From NCBI RefSeq assembly GCF_030149425.1, contig NZ_JASBRQ010000002.1, positions 62,001 through 126,000 of the forward strand: 64,000 nt of DNA, read 5' to 3'. Source of the DNA: Maricaulis sp. (GTDB lineage Bacteria > Pseudomonadota > Alphaproteobacteria > Caulobacterales > Maricaulaceae). The position numbers and the translations under genes were made by a program. The number at the start of each line of letters is the position of its first letter. Position 1 is the stretch's first letter. Below, piece after piece: positions 1 to 8,125 of the stretch. The notes beneath the pieces are model-generated. The model saw only the letters and a program-made list of their open reading frames with translations. It made no database searches and had not been told where the DNA came from.

Positions 1-477
1 ATCCCCGCCCGTGAAAGGATTGTTGGCTGCGCCACGCATTTCCACCGGCTTCGTCCAGGCCATCGGCAAGGGAAAGCGTTCGCAATCCTCCGGTTCAGGC
101 GCATCGGGGCGATGGCCTTCTACCCAGGCCAGAGTTTCGCGGCGGCGGGACATAATGCCCAAAGCGCAATTGGCCGGGGTTTCACTGCCGCCAGGGACTA
201 GGTCCGCCGTCCAGAACTGGGTGTTGCGGCCCTGGCGCTTGCACTCAAGATCAATCGTGATCGGCCCTTCACTGGCTCCTGCCAGGAAGTCCGTCGTGAT
301 CGTGGTCAGCTCCATATCGGGGCCTGACGCCTCGATCATGGACTTCGCCAGGATAGCCGCGCTCCAGCCGCCATAGGGGCCGATCATATTCTTGAAGCCG
401 GGGTGAGCGGCACCGCTGAAACGGCGACCGTCCTCACCCAATGGCTCAAGCGCCGTGGCTTCGTCGAAAAGATGCAT
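1..477 (-). CDS. Thioesterase-fold (TesB/4HBT_3-like) acyl-CoA protein, 3' end outside window
   Basis: The reading frame opens with ATG at 477 and is still open at base 1, giving 159 codons; the C-terminus lies outside the window. The N-terminus (MHLFDEATAL, then GPYGGWSAAIL at about residue 30) and the segment TDFLAGASEGPI followed by a charged strand resemble the first hotdog domain of TesB-type acyl-CoA thioesterases. The start overlaps the stop of the upstream SDR gene as TGATG, so the two are probably translationally coupled. As the last visible gene of an acyl-CoA catabolic operon it likely hydrolyses an acyl-CoA, releasing CoA from dead-end intermediates. The family assignment rests on fold-level similarity; the substrate is unknown. 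Confidence 0.7.
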   Translation of the reverse strand, partial: MHLFDEATALEPLGEDGRRFSGAAHPGFKNMIGPYGGWSAAILAKSMIEASGPDMELTTITTDFLAGASEGPITIDLECKRQGRNTQFWTADLVPGGSETPANCALGIMSRRRETLAWVEGHRPDAPEPEDCERFPLPMAWTKPVEMRGAANNPFTGGD

Positions 478-1397
478 CAGCCCAGGCTAACGCCGAGATG
501 GGCTGCCGCCTTGGACAGGAATTTGATCGACTGCTCACCACCCTGGGCAAACTCTTTCTGCCCATCAGTCGCGGTGATGGCATCGATATTGGCCGCCACG
601 CCTTCCGGTGTCTGCTGTTCCGGCGGCAGGTAGATGCCATCGGTTTCATAGATTTTGGTGGCGGCGAACCCACCCGCACCGGCACACAGGACCAGTCGCG
701 AGGGCGCATCCTCGCTGACCAGATAGGCCAGGCCTGCAGACACCGCTTCCGGCTTGAGCAATTCCAGCGCCGGCGGCGGCAGGAGATCTTCGGTCATGCG
801 GGTTGCGGCTACCGGAGCCAGGGCGTTGACGCGGATATTGTACTTGGCGCCTTCCAGGTGCAGCACGTTCATGAAGCCGACGAGACCCATCTTGGCCGCG
901 CCATAATTGGATTGGCCGAAATTGCCGTAGATGCCGGAAGAGGACGCCGTCATGGCGATACGGCCATAGCCAGCCTCACGCATCGGTTCCCAGACAGCCT
1001 TGGTGCAAACCGCCGAGCCCATAACGTGGACATCAAGCACCGCCTGGAAGTCATCGACCGTCATCTTGGCAAAGCTCTTGTCGCGCAAGATGCCGGCATT
1101 ATTGACCAGAATGTCCACCTTACCCCATTTCGCCATGGCCTGATCGACCATGTCCTGAACCTCGTCGGCCTTGGTGACATTGGCGCGGTGCGAAATTGCC
1201 TCGCCGCCCGCATCGCGGATTTCCTGCGCTACATCTTCCGCCGCAGACCCGCTGCCGGAGCCATCCATGGACCCGCCCAGATCATTGACCACGAGTTTGG
1301 CACCACGCGCGGCCAGAAGGTGGGCGTGAGCACGGCCCAGGCCGTGGCCCGCGCCGGTGACGATGGCCACGCGGCCATCAAATCGAATTTCGGTCAT
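477..1397 (-). CDS. SDR-family (3R)-hydroxyacyl-CoA dehydrogenase (HSD17B4/MFE-2-like)
   Basis: A 306-aa short-chain dehydrogenase. The Rossmann nucleotide motif TGAGHGLGRAHA sits at about residues 15-26 and is followed by the VNDLGG segment typical of the dehydrogenase part of peroxisomal multifunctional enzyme type 2. The NNAG motif is near residue 99, and the catalytic Ser/Tyr/Lys set appears as SSSGIYGNFGQSNYGAAK. It should oxidise a (3R)-3-hydroxyacyl-CoA using NAD+. The preceding MaoC protein would supply that substrate by hydration, so the two together mimic the eukaryotic MFE-2 fusion as separate proteins. The C-terminal third, beyond the SDR core, is less typical and may dictate substrate choice. 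Confidence 0.85.
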   Translation of the reverse strand: MTEIRFDGRVAIVTGAGHGLGRAHAHLLAARGAKLVVNDLGGSMDGSGSGSAAEDVAQEIRDAGGEAISHRANVTKADEVQDMVDQAMAKWGKVDILVNNAGILRDKSFAKMTVDDFQAVLDVHVMGSAVCTKAVWEPMREAGYGRIAMTASSSGIYGNFGQSNYGAAKMGLVGFMNVLHLEGAKYNIRVNALAPVAATRMTEDLLPPPALELLKPEAVSAGLAYLVSEDAPSRLVLCAGAGGFAATKIYETDGIYLPPEQQTPEGVAANIDAITATDGQKEFAQGGEQSIKFLSKAAAHLGVSLG

Positions 1398-1415
1398 CTT
1401 GGTCTCTTGTCTGTC

Positions 1416-1880
1416 TTACTTGCCGAGGATTTGCAGGGTCAGCCAATGGCCGATCAGGGCCGGCTTGTCCTCGCCCTCGATTTCAACACTGACGCCATAG
1501 CGCAGCATCCACTGGCCGGGCTGGCGTTCGGTCGCATCTTCCAGCGTGAAACGACCGCGTACCTTCTTTCCGGCGCGCACAGGCTGCAGGAAGCGAATTT
1601 TGTCGAAGCCGTAATTGATACCCATCGCGATGCCCTGGAGCGAGAAGCCCAGATCCATCGCCATCGGTGACAGCAGCGACAGGGAGAGGAAACCATGCGC
1701 AATGGTGCCTCCGAAGGGTGTTTCCTTCGCGGCCCGCTCCGGGTCGATATGGATGAATTGCGGGTCCTCGGTGACATCGGCAAAAACGTCGATGCGCTTC
1801 TGATCGACCTCGATCCAGCGCGATACACCGATTTCCTTGCCGACCAGGTCGGGCAGATCTGCAGGGTTGACGCTTGGCAT
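1416..1880 (-). CDS. MaoC-family enoyl-CoA hydratase
   Basis: A 154-aa single-hotdog protein of usual MaoC/NodN length. It shows the hydratase signature around DPQFIHIDPERAA and FGGTIAHGFLSLSLL (roughly residues 40-70), where Asp and His are the catalytic pair in (R)-specific enoyl-CoA hydratases. The reaction would be hydration of a trans-2-enoyl-CoA to the (3R)-hydroxyacyl-CoA used by the neighbouring SDR. Its ATG overlaps the stop of the acyl-CoA ligase gene (TGATG), which indicates coupled translation within the operon. The acyl chain is not defined by the sequence. Confidence 0.85.
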   Translation of the reverse strand: MPSVNPADLPDLVGKEIGVSRWIEVDQKRIDVFADVTEDPQFIHIDPERAAKETPFGGTIAHGFLSLSLLSPMAMDLGFSLQGIAMGINYGFDKIRFLQPVRAGKKVRGRFTLEDATERQPGQWMLRYGVSVEIEGEDKPALIGHWLTLQILGK

Positions 1881-3592
1881 CAGGCTTCAGCCTCCTCAGT
1901 CAAAAGCATTTTGCGCAGGCCCGGCTTGTCGACCTTGCCGGTGCCGCCGCGCGGCAGTGGCTCGTCGAACCGCCAATAGCGTTCCGGACGTTTGAACTTG
2001 GCCAGGTGCGGCTCGAGGAATTCGAGGATCTCTTCGTCGCTCATATCGACGCCGTCACGCAGCAGGATGGCGGCACCGACGCGCTCGCCGAGACGTTCAT
2101 CAGGGATACCGATGACACCGGCTTCGACGATGTCGGGGTGTTTGGCCAGAGCATGCTCGACTTCAAGGCAGGAGACGTTTTCCCCACCACGCAGGATCAT
2201 ATCCTTGATGCGATCGACGATGAAAAGGAAGCCGTCCTCGTCAAGGTAGCCGATATCACCGGTTTTGAACCAGCCATCCTCGGTCAGCACCGCCGCTGTG
2301 GCTTCGGGCTGGTTGAGATACCCGCGGAACAGGATCGGTCCCTTGATCCAGACCTCACCGGGCTCACCGGTCGCTGCATCACTGCCATCATCCTTGACCG
2401 TCTTGATGTCGGTAACGGCCGGCGTCGCCCGGCCACAGGACCCCGGACGCGCCTGGTAGTCATGCATCGAGACATAGGCGCCAATGGCGTTGGTCTCGGT
2501 CAGGCCATAACCCGACGAGGCCCAGGCCTGCGGGAAGTTTTCGTTGAGCTTGTCGACATGGGCCGGCGGACGCTTGGCGCCACCCGCGGAAATGTCTTTC
2601 ATGCTGTCCAGCGAGGTGCCGCGGCGCTCCGCCTCCAGCGTGATCTCGTGCGACATGGTCGGCACGCCGACCACATTGGTGATCTCTTCCGCTTCGATGA
2701 GATCGACCGCATCACCGGCATCCCATTTGCGCATCAGCACCATTTTGCGGCCGGTGACGAAGGACATCATCATCACTGCGTGCGAACCGGTACAGTGGAA
2801 GAGCGGCACGGCCACCAGGACCGCCGGGTTTTCGCCGAACAGGTCCTCGTCATTGTTAGCCGCCTTCACAGCCGCGCCGACCAGGGCATAAGACAGCACC
2901 GTCGAGACCGCGCCGCGATGGGTGAGAACGGCGCCCTTCGGCTTACCCGTCGAGCCGGACGTGTAGAAGATCGCGAAATCGCTATCGGTATCGATCTGCA
3001 ATTCCGGCGGCGCCTTGCCAGCGCCGGCTTCCAGAATCTGATCGAGATGATCGTCCACTTCGGTGACATCGCCGCGTCCCGCGATCAGCGTCAGGCCGAG
3101 CTTGTCCTTGTAGGGACGGATACGATCGGCCTGGCGGAAACCGGCGATCACGAGCTTGGCGCCGCAGTCTTCCAGCGCGTACTCCATCTCCTCACCCGTC
3201 CACCAGCCATTCATCGGTACGACGACACCGCCGGCGCAGAGAATACCGAAGAAGCTGGCAATCCATTCCGGTGAATTACGCATGGCCAGCGCGATGCGCG
3301 TGCCCGGCGTGACACCATGGCGCTCGATCAAGCCGTTGGCGATCGCGACAGCCTTGCCGATCAGCTCACCATAGGTCCAGCGTTGATCCTCGAAGACGAT
3401 GGCGGTCTTCTCGGCATGCTCCATGGCGGCGACGAGCAGGAAGCGCAGGTCCGCCGGGGCACCGGTGTAGACGCGATGGGTAACACCGCGGATCTCCGCC
3501 GCGCCGAGTTTGAACATCTCCTCGTTTTCGAGGATATGCATGACATAGGGCTCGACCTGGGCCCGTGTCGGACCTTTGCGCTCGGCGCTCAT
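1880..3592 (-). CDS. Acyl-CoA synthetase (class I adenylate-forming, fatty acid-CoA ligase)
   Basis: A 570-aa ANL-superfamily enzyme. Visible motifs are the P-loop-like YTSGSTGKPKGA (about residue 210), the GYGLTETNA motif (about 365), the hinge region TGDIGYLDEDGFLFIVDR (about 445-462), and the C-terminal catalytic lysine region LPRGGTGKVDK. It activates a carboxylic acid with ATP and CoA to give acyl-CoA, AMP and PPi in the cytoplasm, so it is the entry point of the pathway. It lies directly after the ACAD10/11-like gene: that gene's stop codon immediately follows this start on the opposite reading of the map. The substrate is not predictable; long-chain, terpenoid or steroid side-chain acids are possible. 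Confidence 0.88.
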   Translation of the reverse strand: MSAERKGPTRAQVEPYVMHILENEEMFKLGAAEIRGVTHRVYTGAPADLRFLLVAAMEHAEKTAIVFEDQRWTYGELIGKAVAIANGLIERHGVTPGTRIALAMRNSPEWIASFFGILCAGGVVVPMNGWWTGEEMEYALEDCGAKLVIAGFRQADRIRPYKDKLGLTLIAGRGDVTEVDDHLDQILEAGAGKAPPELQIDTDSDFAIFYTSGSTGKPKGAVLTHRGAVSTVLSYALVGAAVKAANNDEDLFGENPAVLVAVPLFHCTGSHAVMMMSFVTGRKMVLMRKWDAGDAVDLIEAEEITNVVGVPTMSHEITLEAERRGTSLDSMKDISAGGAKRPPAHVDKLNENFPQAWASSGYGLTETNAIGAYVSMHDYQARPGSCGRATPAVTDIKTVKDDGSDAATGEPGEVWIKGPILFRGYLNQPEATAAVLTEDGWFKTGDIGYLDEDGFLFIVDRIKDMILRGGENVSCLEVEHALAKHPDIVEAGVIGIPDERLGERVGAAILLRDGVDMSDEEILEFLEPHLAKFKRPERYWRFDEPLPRGGTGKVDKPGLRKMLLTEEAEA

Positions 3593-4840
3593 CTAGCCCT
3601 CCAACGCTTCGTTGACATAGCGCTTGAGCTCCTTGCGGCCGATGACCATACGGTGCACGGCATCGGGACCATCAGCAAAGCGCAGTGTGCGCAAACCGGC
3701 CCACATGCCGGCCAGCGGTGTGTCCTGGGAAACGCCAGTGCCGCCATGCATCTGCATCGCTTCATCCACCGTATCGAGAGCGACACGCGGCGCGATGACC
3801 TTGATCTGCGAAATCCACGGCGCTGCCGCGCGCGGATCGCCCTGATCCATCATCCAGGCCGCTTTCAGGCACAGAAGCCGCGCCTGCTCAATCGCCATGC
3901 GGCGCTCGGCGATGATATCCACATTGGCCCCCAGCTTGGCCAGCGGACGGCCAAAGGCCTCTCGCGTGACCGAGCGGCGGCAAAGCAGCTCCAGCGCCCG
4001 CTCGGCCTGACCGATAGCGCGCATGCAGTGGTGGATACGACCCGGCCCAAGGCGTCCCTGGGAGATTTCAAAACCACGGCCACGGCCGAGGATAATGCTA
4101 TCAGCCGGAATGCGCGCATTGGTGAAGCGGATATGCATATGCCCATGCGGCGCATCATCATGCCCGAACACCGTCATCGGACGCAGGATCTCGATCCCGT
4201 CAGTATTCTTGGCATCCACCAGGAATTGCGAGTGCTGACCATGACGGCCGGCCTCCTCGCCTTCGGTTTTGGCCATCAGGACATAGACTTCGCAACGCGG
4301 ATCACCGGCGCCGGAGGCCCAGTATTTCTCGCCATTGAGAACCCACCCATCGCCCTCAAGCACAGCAGAGAAGGAGATATTGGTCGCGTCGGACGAGGCC
4401 ACATCGGGCTCGGTCATGAGATAGGCCGAACGGATCTTGCCCTCGAGCAGGCCGCCAAGCCATTTCTCTTTCTGGGCCGGCGTCCCGTAACGCTCGATGA
4501 CTTCCATATTGCCGGTATCCGGCGCGGAACAGTTGAACACTTCCGGCGCCAGGAAGGACCAGCCCATTTCCTCGGCGAGGTGGGCGTATTCGACGGTGGA
4601 GAGGCCATAACCGCGATCGCTGTCGGTCAGCCAGAAATTCCACAGGCCGCGTTCTCGCGCCTTGGCCTTGAGGCCTTCACGGATCTCATTTTGCCGGTCG
4701 GTAAATGCGAAGCGATCCCCTCCCGGGGCCTTGCCGACCTCGTGATGATACTCGTCTTCCAACGGCATGATTTCATCACGCACCATGGCGCGAACCTGAT
4801 CGATGAGCGGCTTGACGCGCTCCGAAACTCCAAGATCCAT
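3593..4840 (-). CDS. Acyl-CoA dehydrogenase, ACAD10/11-like
   Basis: A 415-aa flavoprotein dehydrogenase. It has the acyl-CoA dehydrogenase middle domain (MTEPDVASSDATNI near residue 140) and the C-terminal FAD-contact motif MQMHGGTGVSQDTPLAG. The catalytic region reads RFADGPDAVH, the form seen in the ACAD10/11 subfamily, where an Asp takes the place of the usual Glu base. It introduces the alpha,beta double bond in an acyl-CoA. ACAD10/11 relatives often act on branched or 4-hydroxy-acyl-CoAs, so a non-standard acyl chain is plausible. Start ATG at 4840; the SDR gene upstream ends 40 bp away. Confidence 0.87.
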   Translation of the reverse strand: MDLGVSERVKPLIDQVRAMVRDEIMPLEDEYHHEVGKAPGGDRFAFTDRQNEIREGLKAKARERGLWNFWLTDSDRGYGLSTVEYAHLAEEMGWSFLAPEVFNCSAPDTGNMEVIERYGTPAQKEKWLGGLLEGKIRSAYLMTEPDVASSDATNISFSAVLEGDGWVLNGEKYWASGAGDPRCEVYVLMAKTEGEEAGRHGQHSQFLVDAKNTDGIEILRPMTVFGHDDAPHGHMHIRFTNARIPADSIILGRGRGFEISQGRLGPGRIHHCMRAIGQAERALELLCRRSVTREAFGRPLAKLGANVDIIAERRMAIEQARLLCLKAAWMMDQGDPRAAAPWISQIKVIAPRVALDTVDEAMQMHGGTGVSQDTPLAGMWAGLRTLRFADGPDAVHRMVIGRKELKRYVNEALEG

Positions 4841-4880
4841 GCTATCTCCCTCGCGCTTATTGTTTTGACTTTAATTCACC

Positions 4881-5672
4881 TTAGACGGGACGCCCGCGCG
4901 CGCCCACCATCATACGTCGAAATTTCCGCATACCGCCGATCCACCGGTCACGCTCGGTCGCCCTAAGGGCTTCATACTGCGCGACCTGCGGGTGCGGCAG
5001 GGCCAGAAAATGCTTGTTCTCGATCGAGGCCATCAAGGCATCGGCCACGTCAGACGGCTCGACGATGCCGTCCGCTCCGGCGATACCGCCATCCTCGCTA
5101 TCGCCAATCATGTCGGTCCGGACCGCCTGCGGGCAGACGCAAACAACCTGCAAGCCCTCATCGCCATGGGTTATGGCCAGGCTTTCGGCAAAAGAAACCG
5201 CGGCGTGCTTGGTGGCCGTGTAGGAGGAGGCCCCGATCTGCCCGAGCAAACCGGCAGCCGAGGCGACGATCGCAAAGATTCCGCCACCACGCGGCTTCAT
5301 CCGCGGCCAGACCTGGCGCGCCGAGCGCACCGCGCCCATGACGTTGACTTCGAAGCTGTCCTGCCAGGCCTTGTCCGTCGCACCGGCCGCATCCCAGCTG
5401 GGGTCATCGGCGCGCAGAATGCCCGCATTGGAGACAAAGACACTGACCGGGCCGAGCTGAGCCTCGGCCTGGTCGAGGAATTTTCCGATCTGGGCTTCAT
5501 CGGTGACGTCGAGCGTCATGCCCAGTGCACCGATCTCCGCGGCGGTTTCCTCCGCGCCGTTGAGATCACCGATCGCCACTTTCGCGCCCTTGGCCTTGAA
5601 GGCCTCGGCGATGGCGCGCCCGATTCCGCGCGCGCCCCCTGTGACGGCTACCACATGGTCTGAATAGTCCAT
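4881..5672 (-). CDS. SDR-family NAD(P)-dependent oxidoreductase
   Basis: A 263-aa classical short-chain dehydrogenase starting at the ATG at 5672 (MDYSDHVVAV). The frame stays open 132 bp further upstream, but that stretch lies within the preceding gene and lacks family similarity. The cofactor motif TGGARGIGRAIA is near residue 10, SNAG near 86, and the active-site SSYTATK near 155. It probably oxidises or reduces a hydroxyl/keto group on an intermediate of the operon's pathway. It is distinct from the HSD17B4-like SDR downstream, so two alcohol/ketone steps are available. Substrate unknown. Confidence 0.82.
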   Translation of the reverse strand: MDYSDHVVAVTGGARGIGRAIAEAFKAKGAKVAIGDLNGAEETAAEIGALGMTLDVTDEAQIGKFLDQAEAQLGPVSVFVSNAGILRADDPSWDAAGATDKAWQDSFEVNVMGAVRSARQVWPRMKPRGGGIFAIVASAAGLLGQIGASSYTATKHAAVSFAESLAITHGDEGLQVVCVCPQAVRTDMIGDSEDGGIAGADGIVEPSDVADALMASIENKHFLALPHPQVAQYEALRATERDRWIGGMRKFRRMMVGARGRPV

Positions 5673-5697
5673 CTCAAGCCCTCCCCGGCTCTGTGGA

Positions 5698-6837
5698 TCA
5701 GTATTTGCGCAGGCGGGCGAACTTGTCGGTATGGTAGTTGGTATCCCCGAACAGCGCAGCGGCCACGCGAACGCGCTTGATGAAGAAGCCGATATCGTAC
5801 TCATCGGTCATGCCGATACCGCCATGCATCTGGATCGCTTCCTGCGCCGCCAGCTGAGCCACGGAGCCCATCTTCGACTTCGCCGCTGAAACCATCATCG
5901 CGGCATGATCCGGTGCCAGATCCAGGGTCTGAAGCGTCTTCAGAACGATGGACTTGCCCAGTTCGATCTCGGAATAAAGATGCGCCGCGCGGTGCTGCAG
6001 GCCCTGATAGGTCCCGATCACCTCACCGAACTGCTTGCGCTCCTTGAGGTACTCGACCGTCTGCTCGAGGCATTCCTGGGCCGAACCCGACATCTCAGCC
6101 GACAAACCCGCCCGGCCGGCATCAAGCACGGCTTCCAGCGGCTTGTAGCCATTATCGACATCGCCCAGCACTGCATCGGCATTAAGCTCGACATTGTCCA
6201 AAATCACCCGGGCAGAGTTGCGGCTGTCGACCATGGAGGCGCGCTCAATGGTGACCCCTGCCGCGTCCTGCGGCACCAGGAAAAGACTGACACCGTCTTC
6301 TTCCGCATCGCCGCCCGCGGTCCGGGCCGAAACGATGAGCATGTCAGCGATGTGACCATCGGCGACAAAGCTCTTCTTGCCGTTCAGCTTGAAGCCATTT
6401 CCGGAGCGCTCGGCGCGCGTCTCGACATGAGCCGGTGCGTGCTTGCGGCCTTCGTCAACAGCGAGAGCCGTAATCGCCTTACCGCCCGCGATGCGCGGCA
6501 GCCATTCGCCCTTCTGTGCTTCCGAGCCGAAACGGGTCAGCGCCGTGGCGCCCATAACGGCGGTCGACAGGAAGGGTGACGCGGTCAGCGTGCGCCCCAT
6601 CTCCTCGGCGATAACGCCGGCGGCGACATGGCCCATTTCCACACCGCCATGGGCTTCGGGAACCAGTACGCTGGTCCAGCCCATCTCGGCCATCGCTTTC
6701 CAGGTATCACGGTCGAACCCGTCGGCGCTTTCTGTATCGCGCAACTTGCGCAACTGACTTACCGGTGCGCTGTCGGCCAAAAATCCCTTGGCCGCGTCTT
6801 TCAGCATGCCGGCTTCTTCGCTCAATACCATTGCCAT
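5698..6837 (-). CDS. Acyl-CoA dehydrogenase, probable non-catalytic partner subunit
   Basis: A 379-aa acyl-CoA dehydrogenase with the N-terminal helical domain, the middle beta domain and the C-terminal FAD motif IQMHGGIGMTDEYDIG. Where ordinary family members have the catalytic Glu (xEGTxxIQ), this protein reads ALFGDTNYH, with Phe at the Glu position. It lies 21 bp after another dehydrogenase gene that retains Glu. Paired genes of this kind encode alpha2beta2 heterotetramers in mycobacterial and proteobacterial steroid side-chain degradation, where only one subunit supplies the base. I infer the same arrangement here. An independent enzyme with a different base cannot be excluded. Confidence 0.85.
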   Translation of the reverse strand: MAMVLSEEAGMLKDAAKGFLADSAPVSQLRKLRDTESADGFDRDTWKAMAEMGWTSVLVPEAHGGVEMGHVAAGVIAEEMGRTLTASPFLSTAVMGATALTRFGSEAQKGEWLPRIAGGKAITALAVDEGRKHAPAHVETRAERSGNGFKLNGKKSFVADGHIADMLIVSARTAGGDAEEDGVSLFLVPQDAAGVTIERASMVDSRNSARVILDNVELNADAVLGDVDNGYKPLEAVLDAGRAGLSAEMSGSAQECLEQTVEYLKERKQFGEVIGTYQGLQHRAAHLYSEIELGKSIVLKTLQTLDLAPDHAAMMVSAAKSKMGSVAQLAAQEAIQMHGGIGMTDEYDIGFFIKRVRVAAALFGDTNYHTDKFARLRKY

Positions 6838-6858
6838 GGTGAAACTCTCCCCGGATGC

Positions 6859-8028
6859 CTATGCGGTCGGCAAATTCAAAATGCGCTTGGAAATGATGTT
6901 GAGCTGAACCTCGGAGGTTCCGCCCTCGATGGAGTTGGCCTTGGTCCGCAGCCAATGACGGGCAACGTCATTTTCCTGGTCCCACTCCAGGCCGTCATGG
7001 CCTGAACTGTCCATCATCAGTTCAAAGCGGCGCTTGTTCAGCTCGGTGCCATAGTATTTCAGCATAGAGGAATTGGCGCCCACGCCCTGGCCGGATTTGG
7101 CCTCGTCAGTCACGCGCTCCATGGTCGCCATAAAGGCCAGACCATCGATCTCAGCCCGCGCCACATCGGTCCGCAGCACCGGGTCACAAAGCTGGCCCGC
7201 ATCATTGAGACCAAGCTGCTGAACCGCAATATCGCCCATCGGGCGCATCGCCCCGGTGCCGGTACCGCCGATCATTTCGCGCTCATGGGTGAGCAGATAT
7301 TTGGCGATGGTCCAGCCTTTGTTCTTCTCGCCGACGAGATTGTATTTCTCGCACCGGGCATCGTCGAAGAAAGTCTCACAGAAAGGCGACTTGCCGGAGA
7401 TCAACTTGATCGGCTTGGTAGTCACGCCCGGCTGGTCCATATCGACCAGAACGAAGCTGATGCCTTCATGCTTGGGCGCGTCGAAATCGGTGCGCACGAG
7501 CGCGAAAATCCAATCCGCCTCGTCGGCATAAGAGGTCCAGACCTTCTGACCATTGATCAGATAGTGATCGTCCTGATCCTCGCACTTGGTCATCAGCGAA
7601 GCCAGATCGGACCCGGCATTGGGTTCGGAATAACCCTGGGCCCAGCGGATTTCGCCGCGCGCGATCTTGGGCAGGTGTTCTTTCTTCTGCTCTTCATTGC
7701 CGAATTTGAGCAGAGCCGGCCCAAGCATCCAGATGCCGAAAGACATCAGCGGCGAGCGCGCCTTGATCGCCTTCATCTCATCGCGCAGAACCTTGGCTTC
7801 TTCCTTGGAGAGACCGCCGCCGCCGTACTCGACCGGCCATTCCGGCACGGTCCAGCCCTTGGCTGCCATGCGTTCGAGCCAGACTTTCTGGGCTTCGCTC
7901 TGGAAGGTCCAGTTCCGGCCACCCCAGCAAGCATCCCCCTCGCCGGTCATGGGTTTGCGCATTTCCGGCGGGCAATTCTCTTCCAGCCAGGCGCGCGTCT
8001 CCGCGCGGAAGGTTTCAAGGTCCGACAT
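6859..8028 (-). CDS. Acyl-CoA dehydrogenase, probable catalytic subunit of a heteromeric pair
   Basis: A 389-aa dehydrogenase that is the first gene of the operon. The substrate/FAD segment YSEPNAGSDLASL is near residue 135, and the C-terminus carries SIEGGTSEVQ, where the Glu at the classical catalytic position is retained. It would form an alpha,beta-unsaturated acyl-CoA, passing electrons to electron-transfer flavoprotein. The following gene encodes a dehydrogenase lacking this Glu, which suggests a heteromer. ATG at 8028 is preceded by a purine-rich site (GGGGAGAT). A 20-bp palindrome (8053-8072) lies just upstream and is the likely operator for the whole operon. Confidence 0.87.
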   Translation of the reverse strand: MSDLETFRAETRAWLEENCPPEMRKPMTGEGDACWGGRNWTFQSEAQKVWLERMAAKGWTVPEWPVEYGGGGLSKEEAKVLRDEMKAIKARSPLMSFGIWMLGPALLKFGNEEQKKEHLPKIARGEIRWAQGYSEPNAGSDLASLMTKCEDQDDHYLINGQKVWTSYADEADWIFALVRTDFDAPKHEGISFVLVDMDQPGVTTKPIKLISGKSPFCETFFDDARCEKYNLVGEKNKGWTIAKYLLTHEREMIGGTGTGAMRPMGDIAVQQLGLNDAGQLCDPVLRTDVARAEIDGLAFMATMERVTDEAKSGQGVGANSSMLKYYGTELNKRRFELMMDSSGHDGLEWDQENDVARHWLRTKANSIEGGTSEVQLNIISKRILNLPTA

Positions 8029-8052
8029 AGATCTCCCCTTTATCGGCTCAGA

Positions 8053-8072
8053 TGACGTTTACGCACACGTCA
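8053..8072. promoter_or_regulatory. Palindromic operator upstream of acyl-CoA operon
   Basis: The inverted repeat TGACGT-N8-ACGTCA has perfect 6-bp arms, with TTACGCAC between, and lies 25 bp upstream of the first start codon at 8028. As I remember them, operators of the LiuR type (MerR family) upstream of fatty-acid and branched-chain acyl-CoA degradation genes in proteobacteria have a similar TTTACGT/ACGTAAA character. No regulator gene is within view, so the cognate protein is inferred only. Confidence 0.5.
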
Positions 8073-8125
8073 ACTTAGCGCCCATAGCTCTTCCGGCCAG
8101 TGGGACGCAGCAGGCAAAACGCGCC

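Noticed and set aside
441-1670. 409-codon plus-strand frame across the SDR and MaoC genes
   Set aside because: The minus-strand genes have catalytic motifs and coupled starts; the plus frame has none.
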